NCBI GenBank assembly: GCA_946885605.1
Contig: CAMPGR010000013.1
Coordinates: 1 to 46,553 of the forward strand
Direction: 5' to 3'
DNA length: 46,553 bases
From: an uncultured Pseudomonadota bacterium
GTDB lineage: Bacteria; Pseudomonadota; Gammaproteobacteria; Burkholderiales; SG8-41
In this document: piece by piece, positions 32,712 through 41,145 of the stretch
Layout: the number at the start of each line of letters is the position of its first letter
Numbering within the stretch: position 1 is the first letter of the stretch
Notes under the pieces: generated by a model
The model's input: only the letters and a program-made list of their open reading frames with translations
Databases searched by the model: none
What the model was told of the DNA's origin: nothing
Position numbers and translations under genes: made by a program

Positions 32712-34810
32712 GCTTCGCCCGGCTTTTCGGCCCCCGCGGGATTGCGGTCGTCGGTGCTTCCGGCGATCCGCGGCGTATCGGCGCAGATCCCGTCAAGATC
32801 CTGAAGGGAACCGGATACCGCGGCGGCATCTATCCCGTCAATCCCAAGTACGCGGAGCTCGACGGGCTCGCCTGCTATCCCGATATCGCATCGGTCCCTC
32901 GTCCCTGTGATGTTGCGATCGTTGCGGTCAATGCCGCGGTAGTGCCCGCCGCGGTCCGCGATTGCGGGCGCGCCGGCATTCCCTTCGCCATCGTTTTCTC
33001 CGCAGGCTTTCGCGAAATCGGCCCCGCAGGCGCCGCGCTCGAGGAGGCGCTCAAAACCGCAGCGCGCGAGGCCGGCGTGCGGGTGGTGGGGCCCAACTGC
33101 ATCGGCATGATGAGCCTGAACGATCGCGTTTACTGCGGCTTTGGCGCGGGGTTCGCCAATCCGCATCTCAAGTCGGGGCCGGTCGCCTTCGTCTCGCAGA
33201 GCGGCGGCTTCGCCTTCAGCGTCGTGGGGCTCGCCGACGCGGAGGGCATCGGCTTCAACTACGTGGTATCGGTGGGCAACGAAGCGGATATCACCACCCT
33301 CGATCTCATCGCGGACTTTCTAGAGCGCGACGATGTGGAAGTGCTGGTGAGCTATATGGAAGGCGTCCCCGACGGCCAGCGCCTGCGCGCGCTCGGGCGC
33401 CGCGCGCTGGAGCTGCAAAAGCCGGTACTCGTGTGGAAAGTCGGCAACGCGGGCGCCGGCCGGGCCGCCGCCGAATCGCATACCGCGAGCATGACGGCCG
33501 ATTATGTTTTCTACCGCACCGCCTTCGAAGAGGGCGGCTACATCGAGATCGAGGACGTGCACGATCTCGTCGACGCAACGCGCGCCTTTCTTGCGCGGCG
33601 GCTGCCGCGCGGGCGTAACGTCGCGGCAATCACGACCTCCGGCGGCTCCGGTGTGCTGATCGCCGACGGGTGCGAAAAGCGCGGGCTCACGTTCCCGCGC
33701 CTTGCGCCGGAGACGATCGAGAGAATCCGGCCGCTCGCGCCGCGGTACGCGTCGTTCGGTAATCCCGTCGATCTCACCGCGCAGATCACCGGCGATCACG
33801 AACGCGTGAACGCGATCTGCGCACACGTTCTGGGTGATCCGAACGTCGATCAGTTGATCGTGCGCTACGGCGCGGTACAGGGCGCGAAGGGGGAAGCGTG
33901 GGCGCGCGGGCTCGCCGCAGTCGCGGGGCAAACCGACAAACCGCTTCTCGTTGCGTGGAGCCGGGTGCCGGACCACGCAGAGACCTCCCTGCAGCTGCTG
34001 CAGCGGCATGGTATCCCGTGGCACCTCACGCCGACGCGCGCCGCCAAGGCGGCCGGCGCGCTTTACGAGTTCGCGCGAAAGCGCGAGCGGTGGCGGGCAC
34101 AGGCGGCGCGCGTCCGGCAGCGCGCAATCGAGACTCGTGCGCTCGATTTGCCTCCACAAAGCGGTGCGCTCTCGGAGCACGAAGCGAAGCGCTGCCTTGC
34201 GGCCTACGGCATTCCCGTAACGCGCGAGGCGGTGTTGCCCCTCGAGGCGCTCGACGGGATGGCGCAGCCGCCGCTGCCTTTTCCGCTGGCGGTCAAGATC
34301 GATTCGCCGGATATCGCGCACAAGACCGAAGCGGGTGCGGTGCGCTTGAATGTGCAGAGCATCGACCAACTGAAGCGCGCTGCAAGGGAGATCGTCGCCG
34401 CCGCGCGCGCATACAACGCCGGGGCGCGCATCGACGGGATTCTTGTGAGCGAAATGGCGCAGGGCGAGGAAGTCATACTCGGCGCGGTAAACGATCGGTT
34501 TTTCGGGCCGGTGGTGATGTTCGGGCTCGGAGGCGTGTTCGCGGAGGCGCTGAAGGACGTCGTGTATCGCTTTGCGCCATTCGATGCCGCGAGCGCGCAC
34601 GAGATGATCCGCGAAATACGCGGACATCCTGTGCTCACGGGTTACCGCGGTCGCCCGGCGCTGGCGGTCGATGCGCTCGCCGAGGCGCTCGCGCGGGTGT
34701 CGCTCCTCGCCGCGGATCACGCCGATCGCATCGCCTCGCTCGACGTGAACCCGCTCTTCGTGAGCGCCGGTAAAGTGATCGCCGCCGATGCGCTCATCGT
34801 GCTGCGCTAA
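32708..34810 (+). CDS. NDP-forming acyl-CoA synthetase family protein
   Basis: A 700-aa fused enzyme: CoA-binding domain (about 5-130, IAVVGASGDPRRIG, VGPNCIGM), ligase domain (about 155-290) with the phospho-His motif ESHTASM (H258), and a C-terminal ATP-grasp domain (about 480-700, VKIDSPDIAHKTEAGAV). ATG 32708 overlaps the Bug stop by 4 bp. The same reading frame stays open back to 31721, but there it only shadows the Bug gene. The motif after the His is TASM rather than the TGAM of the 18839 paralogue, so specificity probably differs. It would form an acyl-CoA with ATP cleavage to ADP. Confidence 0.92.
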   Translation: MSFARLFGPRGIAVVGASGDPRRIGADPVKILKGTGYRGGIYPVNPKYAELDGLACYPDIASVPRPCDVAIVAVNAAVVPAAVRDCGRAGIPFAIVFSAGFREIGPAGAALEEALKTAAREAGVRVVGPNCIGMMSLNDRVYCGFGAGFANPHLKSGPVAFVSQSGGFAFSVVGLADAEGIGFNYVVSVGNEADITTLDLIADFLERDDVEVLVSYMEGVPDGQRLRALGRRALELQKPVLVWKVGNAGAGRAAAESHTASMTADYVFYRTAFEEGGYIEIEDVHDLVDATRAFLARRLPRGRNVAAITTSGGSGVLIADGCEKRGLTFPRLAPETIERIRPLAPRYASFGNPVDLTAQITGDHERVNAICAHVLGDPNVDQLIVRYGAVQGAKGEAWARGLAAVAGQTDKPLLVAWSRVPDHAETSLQLLQRHGIPWHLTPTRAAKAAGALYEFARKRERWRAQAARVRQRAIETRALDLPPQSGALSEHEAKRCLAAYGIPVTREAVLPLEALDGMAQPPLPFPLAVKIDSPDIAHKTEAGAVRLNVQSIDQLKRAAREIVAAARAYNAGARIDGILVSEMAQGEEVILGAVNDRFFGPVVMFGLGGVFAEALKDVVYRFAPFDAASAHEMIREIRGHPVLTGYRGRPALAVDALAEALARVSLLAADHADRIASLDVNPLFVSAGKVIAADALIVLR

Positions 34811-34846
34811 GAGTGCCTAACGAGCGTCGTAGAAATGACTGACGCG

Positions 34847-34907
34847 CTCTGCCCTCACCCCCGCCCCTCTCCCGTGTCGCGGGCGAGGGGAGATTTGTGG
34901 TGCAGAG
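34847..34907. repeat. GC-rich interspersed palindrome in an intergenic gap
   Basis: The gap 34811-35052 holds no gene. Within it, CCCCTCTCCCG (34864-34874) pairs with CGGGCGAGGGG (34880-34890) with one mismatch and a 5-nt loop, and CTCTGC (34847-34852) and GCAGAG (34902-34907) bound the element. It resembles the CCCTCACCCC-type repeats spread in proteobacterial genomes. No good T run follows. The rest of the gap shows nothing I can name. Confidence 0.6.
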
Positions 34908-35052
34908 GGTTTTCAACCATTTGCACGAGAATCAATAAGGGCCGGCGCTTTCCATACCGGCACGGATCGATCAAAATGAGACGCTTCCTTTCATCGCGTG
35001 CTGCTCTCCGGGCAGCCTTCCGTTCGTCAAGCGCGCACTTCCAGGTCCGAGC

Positions 35053-36249
35053 GTGACTGTGCTCTTCGAAAACGTCGATTTCTCCGCGCTCGAATTGCCG
35101 CCAGCGGCGCTCAAGCTGCGCGAAGAAGTGCGCGAGTTCCTCGAGGCCGAGCGCGCCGCGGGAAGCTACACGCCGCATCTCGGCCACAGCGAGTTCGATG
35201 CCGCCTTCACCCGCAAGGTTGCCGAGCGGGGCTGGATCGGGATGACGTGGCCGCGCCGCTACGGCGGCCAGGAGCGCACGTATCTGGAGCGCTTCGTGGT
35301 GACCGAGGAACTTCTTGCCGCCGCGGCGCCATGCGCGGCACACTGGTTCGGCGACCGCCAGACGGGGCCGAGCCTGCTGCGCCACGGATCGGAGTTCCTG
35401 AAGCAGAAATATCTTCCCGCGATCGCGCGCGGCGAATGTTATTTCGCGCTCGGCATGAGCGAGCCGAATTCCGGCTCCGACCTCGCATCGGTGAGGACCC
35501 GCGCCGAGCGTGTGGCGGGCGGCTGGCGGGTGACCGGTCAGAAGGTATGGACGAGCTGGGCGCACAAGGCGCACGCCTTCTTCGTCCTGTGCCGGACCTC
35601 ACCCGAAAGCGGCAACCGCCACGAAGGCCTTTCGCAATTGATCGTGGAGCTCGACGCCCCCGGGGTCACGGTGCGGCCGATCCGCTTCATGAATGGCGAG
35701 CACCATTTCAACGAAGTGTTTCTCGATAACGTGTTCGTCCCCGATGACATGGTCGTCGGCGAAGTCGGCCAGGGGTGGAAGCAGGTGACTTCGGAGCTCG
35801 CGCTCGAGCGCAGCGGCCCGGAACGCTATATGACGACATTTTCGCTGCTCGTCGAACTCGTGCGCCGCCTTGGAACTTCGCCCGATGGCCGCGCACAGGA
35901 GATGGTGGGGAGGCTCACTGCTCGAATGTGGACCTTGCGGCGCATGTCGCTCGCCATTGCGCTCACGCTCGATCCCGGGCCGGGGGATGAGCAGCGTGCC
36001 GCGCGCACGACCGCCGATCTTGCAACCGAAGCCGCGCTGGTGAAGGACATGGGGACGTTCTTCGAGCGCGAGATCGTCGACGCGGCGCGGCTGCTGATCG
36101 AGGTGGAGCCCAATCCCGATGCGCTCGACACGTTCGAGCGCTATCTCGCCGAAACGATCGTCTGCGCGCCGATCTCGACGATCCGCGGCGGGACAACACA
36201 GGTGCTGCGCACGCTCATCGCGCGCCGGCTGCTGGGGCCGCTCAAATGA
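35053..36249 (+). CDS. Acyl-CoA dehydrogenase, large partner of a pair
   Basis: A 398-aa FAD enzyme: helical N-terminus (LREEVREFLEAERAAGS), WPRRYGGQERTYLE, the FAD/substrate segment ALGMSEPNSGSDLASVRTRA, VTGQKVWTSWAH, then NEVFLDNVFVPDDMVVGEVGQGWK, ending with APISTIRGGTTQVLRTLIARRLLG. It introduces a 2,3-double bond in an acyl-CoA and passes electrons to ETF. GTG 35053 is the likely start; the ribosome site is weak. It overlaps the next dehydrogenase gene by 4 bp (36246-36249), typical of acyl-CoA dehydrogenases that form heteromeric enzymes for bulky substrates. Confidence 0.92.
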   Translation: MTVLFENVDFSALELPPAALKLREEVREFLEAERAAGSYTPHLGHSEFDAAFTRKVAERGWIGMTWPRRYGGQERTYLERFVVTEELLAAAAPCAAHWFGDRQTGPSLLRHGSEFLKQKYLPAIARGECYFALGMSEPNSGSDLASVRTRAERVAGGWRVTGQKVWTSWAHKAHAFFVLCRTSPESGNRHEGLSQLIVELDAPGVTVRPIRFMNGEHHFNEVFLDNVFVPDDMVVGEVGQGWKQVTSELALERSGPERYMTTFSLLVELVRRLGTSPDGRAQEMVGRLTARMWTLRRMSLAIALTLDPGPGDEQRAARTTADLATEAALVKDMGTFFEREIVDAARLLIEVEPNPDALDTFERYLAETIVCAPISTIRGGTTQVLRTLIARRLLGPLK

Positions 36250-37310
36250 ATGCGCCGAACGAAGTCCGCGCGATGCTTACCGAGTCGGCGACCCGGCTCA
36301 TGAACGACCACGTCGATCATCGGGTCCTCGAAGCGGCAAAGGGTGATGGCTGGTCGCCGTCGCTGTGGCGGGCGCTCGAAGAGGCGCAATTCACCCGCAT
36401 CGGCACGCCCGAAGAAATGGGCGGCGCGGGCGGCACGCTTTCCGATCTCGCCGCGGTATTGCGCATCGCCGGACGCTACACCGCACCGGTGCCGCTCGCG
36501 GAAACCGCGATGCTTGCGGCATGGATGCTCACCGCCGTGGGTCTCGCCGTGCCGCACGGCCCGCTTGCCGCGGGACCCTCGGGCCCCGAAGTGGTACACG
36601 CCCGACGGGTCGGTGGCCGCTGGGTCGTCTCCGGCGTCGTTCCACGCATGCCGTGGGCGCGTATCGCGCAGCGTCTCGTCCTGCTCGCGCAATCCGATGA
36701 AGGCGGGGTCGTGGTGATGGTCGATCCCGCTCTCTGTGACATCCGCCCCGGCCGCAATCTCGCCGGCGAACCGCGTGATGCCGTCACGCTGAATGACGTC
36801 GTTGTGGAGGACGGGGCGCCGGCTCAAATTGTGACGCGGAGCGCACTCAGGCTGCGCGGCGCGCTGGCCCGCTCGCTCCTCATGGCAGGCGCCCTCGAGC
36901 GCGCCCTCGAGCTCGCGGTGCGCTACGCGCAGGAGCGCATACAGTTCGGCCGGCGCATCGGTGCGTTCCAGGCGATCCAGCAGGAGCTCGCGCGCTGCGC
37001 CGGAGAAGCAGCCGCCGCAGTGGCCGCCGCGCTTTCCGCGGCGGGTGTGATGGAGCGCGCGGGCGACGTGACTTTGGCGGTCGCATCCGCCAAAATCCGC
37101 ACTGCCGAAGCGGCGCGCGAGGGGGCGCTCATCGCGCACCAGGTGCACGGCGCAATCGGCGTCACGGACGAATACCCGCTGCATCACGCGACACTGCGCC
37201 TCTGGTCGTGGCGCGAAGAGTATGGCAACGAAGCCGAATGGGCAGCGACGCTCGGCGGCATTATCCAGAAACGCGGCGCCGACGCGCTGTGGCCCGCACT
37301 CACAAATTGA
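36246..37310 (+). CDS. Acyl-CoA dehydrogenase, smaller partner
   Basis: A 354-aa protein, shorter than its partner. The N-terminal and middle domains are divergent, and the C-terminal helical domain is well kept (YAQERIQFGRRIGAFQAIQQELA, then HQVHGAIGVTDEYPLHHATLRLWSW). Its ATG overlaps the upstream stop. Pairs of a long and a short acyl-CoA dehydrogenase in one operon commonly form alpha2beta2 enzymes, as in steroid side-chain oxidation, where each dimer shares one FAD site. That architecture is an inference here. A Bug gene follows 14 bp downstream. Confidence 0.9.
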   Translation: MNAPNEVRAMLTESATRLMNDHVDHRVLEAAKGDGWSPSLWRALEEAQFTRIGTPEEMGGAGGTLSDLAAVLRIAGRYTAPVPLAETAMLAAWMLTAVGLAVPHGPLAAGPSGPEVVHARRVGGRWVVSGVVPRMPWARIAQRLVLLAQSDEGGVVVMVDPALCDIRPGRNLAGEPRDAVTLNDVVVEDGAPAQIVTRSALRLRGALARSLLMAGALERALELAVRYAQERIQFGRRIGAFQAIQQELARCAGEAAAAVAAALSAAGVMERAGDVTLAVASAKIRTAEAAREGALIAHQVHGAIGVTDEYPLHHATLRLWSWREEYGNEAEWAATLGGIIQKRGADALWPALTN

Positions 37311-37324
37311 AAGGAGGGAAAAGC

Positions 37325-38305
37325 ATGAAGTTCTACCACGTGTTGGCGCCTCTCGCGCTCGTCGTGTTCGGCGCTCCTGCTCATGCACAGGGCTGGTCGC
37401 CGCAGAGGAACGTCGAGATCGTCGTCGGTTCGGCGCCCGGCGGAAGCAACGACAAAACCGCCCGCGCGGTGGAGCGCGCGCTCGTGGACAAGAAGCTTGT
37501 CCCGACGTCGATCACGGTGGTGAACCGGCCGGGCGGCGGCAGCAGCATCGCGTTCACCTATGTTTCGCAGAAGCAGGGCGATCCGCACACGCTGCTCGTC
37601 GGCACCACGGCGCTGCTCACCAATCACATCACCGGCCGCAGCAAGATCCACCACAGCGATTTCACGCCGATCGCCATGCTGTTCAACGATTACGTGGTGT
37701 TCGCGGTGAACGCCAATTCATCGATCAAGGACGGCAAGGACCTGATCGCCCGGCTCAAGAAGGATCCGCAGTCGGTCGCGATCGGTTTCGCCACCGCGCT
37801 CGGCAGCCACAACCACATCGCCGCCGGACTGCTGATGAAGGCGATCGGCGGCAACGCCAGGGACTTGAAGGCCGTTGCGTACAAGGGTTCGGCGGAAGCG
37901 ATCACCAACCTGCTCGGCAGCCACATCGACCTCGTCACCACTGCCGCGGGCAATGCCGCGCCGCATGTGGCGAACGGCAACATGCGGGTGGTCGCGGTCG
38001 CCGGGCCGCGCCGCTTCGGCGGCACACTCGCCAGCGTGCCGACGTGGAACGAGCTTGGGGTCAAGCTCGTTTACGGCGGCTTTCGCGGCATCGTCGGCCC
38101 CAAGGGCCTGACCCAGCCGCAGGTTGCTTTCTGGGAAGGGGCGCTGCGCAAGGCGACCGAAGTGCCGGAATGGCAGGCCGATCTCGAAAAGAACTATTGG
38201 TCGAACGATTTCGCCACGGGGCAGGCATTCAGGAAGGAACTCGACGAGACGTATGACGCCATGAAGTCCGTGCTCGTGGATCTCGGCCTCGCGAAGCAGC
38301 CATGA
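37325..38305 (+). CDS. Bug/TctC-family periplasmic solute-binding protein (divergent)
   Basis: A 326-aa protein with a signal peptide (cut near AHAQG) and a strong AAAGGAGG ribosome site. It keeps the family frame (GSAPGGSNDKTARAVERAL, VVNRPGGGSSIAF, DFTPIAMLF, AYKGSAEAITNLLGSHIDLV), but the usual PDGYT and HVPYKG are altered, so it belongs to a different subgroup from the other four copies. Its stop overlaps the ATG of a crotonase gene (38302-38305). The receptor is thus tied to acyl-CoA dehydrogenase and hydratase genes, suggesting a carboxylate degraded by beta-oxidation-type steps. Confidence 0.92.
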   Translation: MKFYHVLAPLALVVFGAPAHAQGWSPQRNVEIVVGSAPGGSNDKTARAVERALVDKKLVPTSITVVNRPGGGSSIAFTYVSQKQGDPHTLLVGTTALLTNHITGRSKIHHSDFTPIAMLFNDYVVFAVNANSSIKDGKDLIARLKKDPQSVAIGFATALGSHNHIAAGLLMKAIGGNARDLKAVAYKGSAEAITNLLGSHIDLVTTAAGNAAPHVANGNMRVVAVAGPRRFGGTLASVPTWNELGVKLVYGGFRGIVGPKGLTQPQVAFWEGALRKATEVPEWQADLEKNYWSNDFATGQAFRKELDETYDAMKSVLVDLGLAKQP

Positions 38306-39078
38306 GCACCCCCGTCGTCCTCGTCGAGCACCCCGCCGAAGGCGTGACGCTCGTCCGCATCAACCGGCCCGAAGCGCGAAATGCGCTCAACATGGAGGTG
38401 CGTCGGCTCATTGCGAAGCATCTTACCGAAGCGGGCGAGGACGAGGCTGTGCGCTGCGTGGTGCTCACCGGCAACGAAAAAAGCTTCGCGGCCGGCGCCG
38501 ACATCAAAGAGATGGCGGGTGCGGGCACGGTCGACATGATCGCGCGCGGCACGCACAAGCTCTGGCGCACCATCGCCGCGTGCCCCAAGCCGGTGATCGC
38601 GGCCGTGAACGGCTTTGCGCTCGGAGGCGGCTGCGAGCTTGCGATGACCTGCGACATCATCATCGCGGGTGAGTCGGCGAAATTCGGCCAGCCGGAGGTC
38701 AAGATCGGCATCATGCCCGGCGGCGGCGGCACGCAGCGCCTCACGCGAGCGGCAGGCAAGTACAAGGCGATGCGCTACATCCTGACGGGCGACCTCTTCG
38801 GCACACGGGAAGCCTTCGACATGGGGCTCGTGAGCGAAATCGTGCCGGACGCCGACGTGGAGCGGCGCGCGATCGAGATGGCGCAGCAGATCGCCGCGCT
38901 CTCGCCGCTTGCGATCCAGCAGGCGAAGGAAGCCGTGCTGCGCGGCATGGATGCAGCGCTCGACACCGGGCTCGCGCTGGAAACCAAGGCGATCCAAATC
39001 CTCTTTTCGTCGCAGGATCAAAAGGAAGGCATGGCGGCCTTCATCGAGAAGCGCAAACCGAAGTTTCAGGGCAGGTAA
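38302..39078 (+). CDS. Enoyl-CoA hydratase
   Basis: A 258-aa crotonase with all standard features: INRPEARNALNM, the oxyanion segment SFAAGADIKEMAG, GGGCELAMTCD with the first catalytic Glu, and FGQPEVKIGIMPGGGGTQRL with the second. It should add water to a 2-enoyl-CoA made by the acyl-CoA dehydrogenase pair upstream. Its start overlaps the Bug stop by 4 bp. It is closer to classic FadB/EchA hydratases than the crotonases at 10846 and 28644. Confidence 0.94.
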   Translation: MSTPVVLVEHPAEGVTLVRINRPEARNALNMEVRRLIAKHLTEAGEDEAVRCVVLTGNEKSFAAGADIKEMAGAGTVDMIARGTHKLWRTIAACPKPVIAAVNGFALGGGCELAMTCDIIIAGESAKFGQPEVKIGIMPGGGGTQRLTRAAGKYKAMRYILTGDLFGTREAFDMGLVSEIVPDADVERRAIEMAQQIAALSPLAIQQAKEAVLRGMDAALDTGLALETKAIQILFSSQDQKEGMAAFIEKRKPKFQGR

Positions 39079-39088
39079 GGCGCGCCGC

Positions 39089-39991
39089 ATGCCGCCTGGG
39101 GAGAGCATCGCGCCGGAAAGCGAGCGGCCGCTTGCGCTCGCCGCGCTTTTCGCCGGCGCCGTCGCGATCGGCGCCTCCCCGCTTTTCGTCAAAGTGAGCG
39201 AAGCCGGGCCCGTTTCCACCGCATTCTGGCGGGTCTTTCTGGCGCTCCCTTTCCTCTGGGCATGGACGCTGGCTGTCGACCGGAGCGGCGGCGCGCCCGC
39301 GCAAGCGAAAGACGAGCGCCGCTTGATGGCCATAGCAGGCGCTTATTTTGCCGGCGATCTCGCGGTCTGGCATTGGTCGATCGTCCTCACGACCGTCGCC
39401 ACGGCGACGCTGCTCGCCAACCTCGCGCCGATCTTCGTCACGCTCGCGGTGTGGCTCGTGTTCGGCCAGCGTCCCGCGCTGCGTTTCCTTGCGGGGCTTG
39501 CCATGGCGGTCGCCGGCATCGCGTTGCTCCTAGGAGGCGATGTGCGGGTTTCCGGCGAGGTGCTGCTCGGGGATGCGCTGGGTGTGCTGACCGCGATGTT
39601 CTACGCCGGATACCAGCTTACCGTCACGCGGCTCCGCGCCACCACCGGCACCGCGCGAATCATGGCGTGGAGCGGCATGGTGAGTGCAGCGCTCCTGCTT
39701 CCCGTCGCGCTGCTCTCGGGCGAGCAACTGTTTCCTTCGACGGCTATCGGCTGGTTGAAGCTCGTCGGGCTCGCGTTGGTGGCGCAGGTCGCCGGGCAAA
39801 GCCTCATCGCGTACGCCATGGCGCACCTGCCGCCGCGCTTGTCCTCGGTGGGATTGCTGCTGCAACCGGTCGTGGCGGCGCTCTTCGCCTGGGTACTGCT
39901 CGGCGAAACGCTCGGCGAGGTGCAGCTCGTCGGCGCACTGATGGTGCTGATAGGGATACGCATTGCGCACCAGGCTGAAGCCAAAAGATAG
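39089..39991 (+). CDS. EamA/DMT-family transporter
   Basis: A 300-aa inner-membrane protein with ten predicted hydrophobic segments in two EamA halves: the first begins GAVAIGASPLFVKVSEAGPVSTAFWR, the second DALGVLTAMFYAGYQLTVTRL. The short loop after segment 8, with AHLPPRLSSVGLLLQPVVAALFAWVLLGE, is characteristic of drug/metabolite exporters such as RhtA/YdcZ-type proteins. ATG 39089 is 10 bp after the crotonase stop, so it probably belongs to the same transcript. The cargo, perhaps an amino acid or pathway intermediate, is unknown. Confidence 0.9.
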   Translation: MPPGESIAPESERPLALAALFAGAVAIGASPLFVKVSEAGPVSTAFWRVFLALPFLWAWTLAVDRSGGAPAQAKDERRLMAIAGAYFAGDLAVWHWSIVLTTVATATLLANLAPIFVTLAVWLVFGQRPALRFLAGLAMAVAGIALLLGGDVRVSGEVLLGDALGVLTAMFYAGYQLTVTRLRATTGTARIMAWSGMVSAALLLPVALLSGEQLFPSTAIGWLKLVGLALVAQVAGQSLIAYAMAHLPPRLSSVGLLLQPVVAALFAWVLLGETLGEVQLVGALMVLIGIRIAHQAEAKR

Positions 39992-40054
39992 CAAAGCGCG
40001 CGGGGAATCCGCGAATAACGTTCGGATGGTCTTATCAAGAGAGGAGAAGAGCAA

Positions 40055-40933
40055 ATGGCCTATGCAATGTCGAACGGAGTGCGCCTCTATTACGAAGAGG
40101 TGGGGAAGGGCACGCCTATCGTGTTCGTTCACGAATTCGCGGACGACCTTTATAGCTGGGAGCCGCAGCTACGCTATTTCAGCCGCCGCTATCGCTGCAT
40201 CGCCTACAACGCGCGCGGCTATCCGCCCTCCGACGTGCCGAAATCCGTCTCGAAATATTCGCAGGCGATCGCCACCGACGATATCGCCAACGTCATGCGG
40301 CATCTCAAGATCCGCAAGGCCCACGTGATCGGCTGCTCGATGGGCGGGTTCGCGACCGTGCACTTCGGTTTGCGCTATCCGCGCATGGCGCTCTCGCTCA
40401 CCGCGATCGGCGTCGGCTACGGCTCCGATCCCGACAAGAAGGCGCAGTTCGCGAAAGATACCGAAGTCATGGCGCGCCGCTTCGAGGAGCTGGGCACGCC
40501 CGAAGCGATCAAGCCCTACCAGATCGGCCCGGCGCGCGTGCAATTCCAGAACAAGGATCCGCTCGGCTTCGCGCACTTCTGCGCGGAATTCGCGAAGCAC
40601 TCTGCGCTGGGGTCCGCCAACACGCTGCGCGGCATCCAGGCGCGGCGCCCGTCGGTCTACAGCCTCGAGCGCGGCCTTTCAAAGATGAAAGTACCGCTGC
40701 ACGTAATGACCGGCGATGAGGACAACAACTGCCTCGAGCCCGGCATCTTCATCAAGCGGGTGTGCCCTTCGGCGTCGCTCACCGTGGTGCCGGCGACGGG
40801 GCATGCGGTGAACCTCGAAGAGCCGGACTTCTTCAACCGCATCACCGCAGAGTTTCTCGCGCAAGTGGAATCGGGACGCTGGCGGCTGCGCGACCCGCGC
40901 TCGCTCATCAAATCGACGATGGCGAAGCGCTGA
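40055..40933 (+). CDS. Alpha/beta hydrolase
   Basis: A 292-aa cytoplasmic hydrolase with no signal peptide and a GAGGAGA ribosome site. Catalytic features are S95 in the elbow IGCSMGGFA, the acid in MTGDEDNNC (about 218-226) and the His in PATGHAVNLEEP. HEFADDLYSW replaces the usual HGxxxx at the oxyanion loop. The overall layout matches 3-oxoadipate enol-lactonase/C-C hydrolase-like enzymes, but the substrate is not readable. It lies 63 bp after the transporter gene. A 212-bp gap follows, with hairpins at 41032-41063. Confidence 0.88.
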   Translation: MAYAMSNGVRLYYEEVGKGTPIVFVHEFADDLYSWEPQLRYFSRRYRCIAYNARGYPPSDVPKSVSKYSQAIATDDIANVMRHLKIRKAHVIGCSMGGFATVHFGLRYPRMALSLTAIGVGYGSDPDKKAQFAKDTEVMARRFEELGTPEAIKPYQIGPARVQFQNKDPLGFAHFCAEFAKHSALGSANTLRGIQARRPSVYSLERGLSKMKVPLHVMTGDEDNNCLEPGIFIKRVCPSASLTVVPATGHAVNLEEPDFFNRITAEFLAQVESGRWRLRDPRSLIKSTMAKR

Positions 40934-41031
40934 TCGTCTTCTCGGCAGCTCGATATTCACCGCCTTTCAAACCACACGGGGTGCATGCCATGCGGATTGC
41001 ATAATTCCCATTTCTGACGCGCCTCCAGGCT

Positions 41032-41063
41032 CCAACGCTTCCGGGCGTTGGACCAAAGTCCAA
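41032..41063. promoter_or_regulatory. Two mutually exclusive hairpins upstream of the patatin gene
   Basis: CCAACGC (41032-41038) pairs with GCGTTGG (41045-41051), and TTGGAC (41048-41053) pairs with GTCCAA (41058-41063) around a CAAA loop. The two stems share TTGG, so only one can form at a time. No T run follows. This could be a simple leader structure or a repeat remnant. Confidence 0.35.
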
Positions 41064-41145
41064 TAGGCCATGTCCGGCTTGGCGCTTAATGTCGCATTGT
41101 CGAGCGCGAACAACGCCATGCATGACGTGGGCGTAGGAGGTGCCT

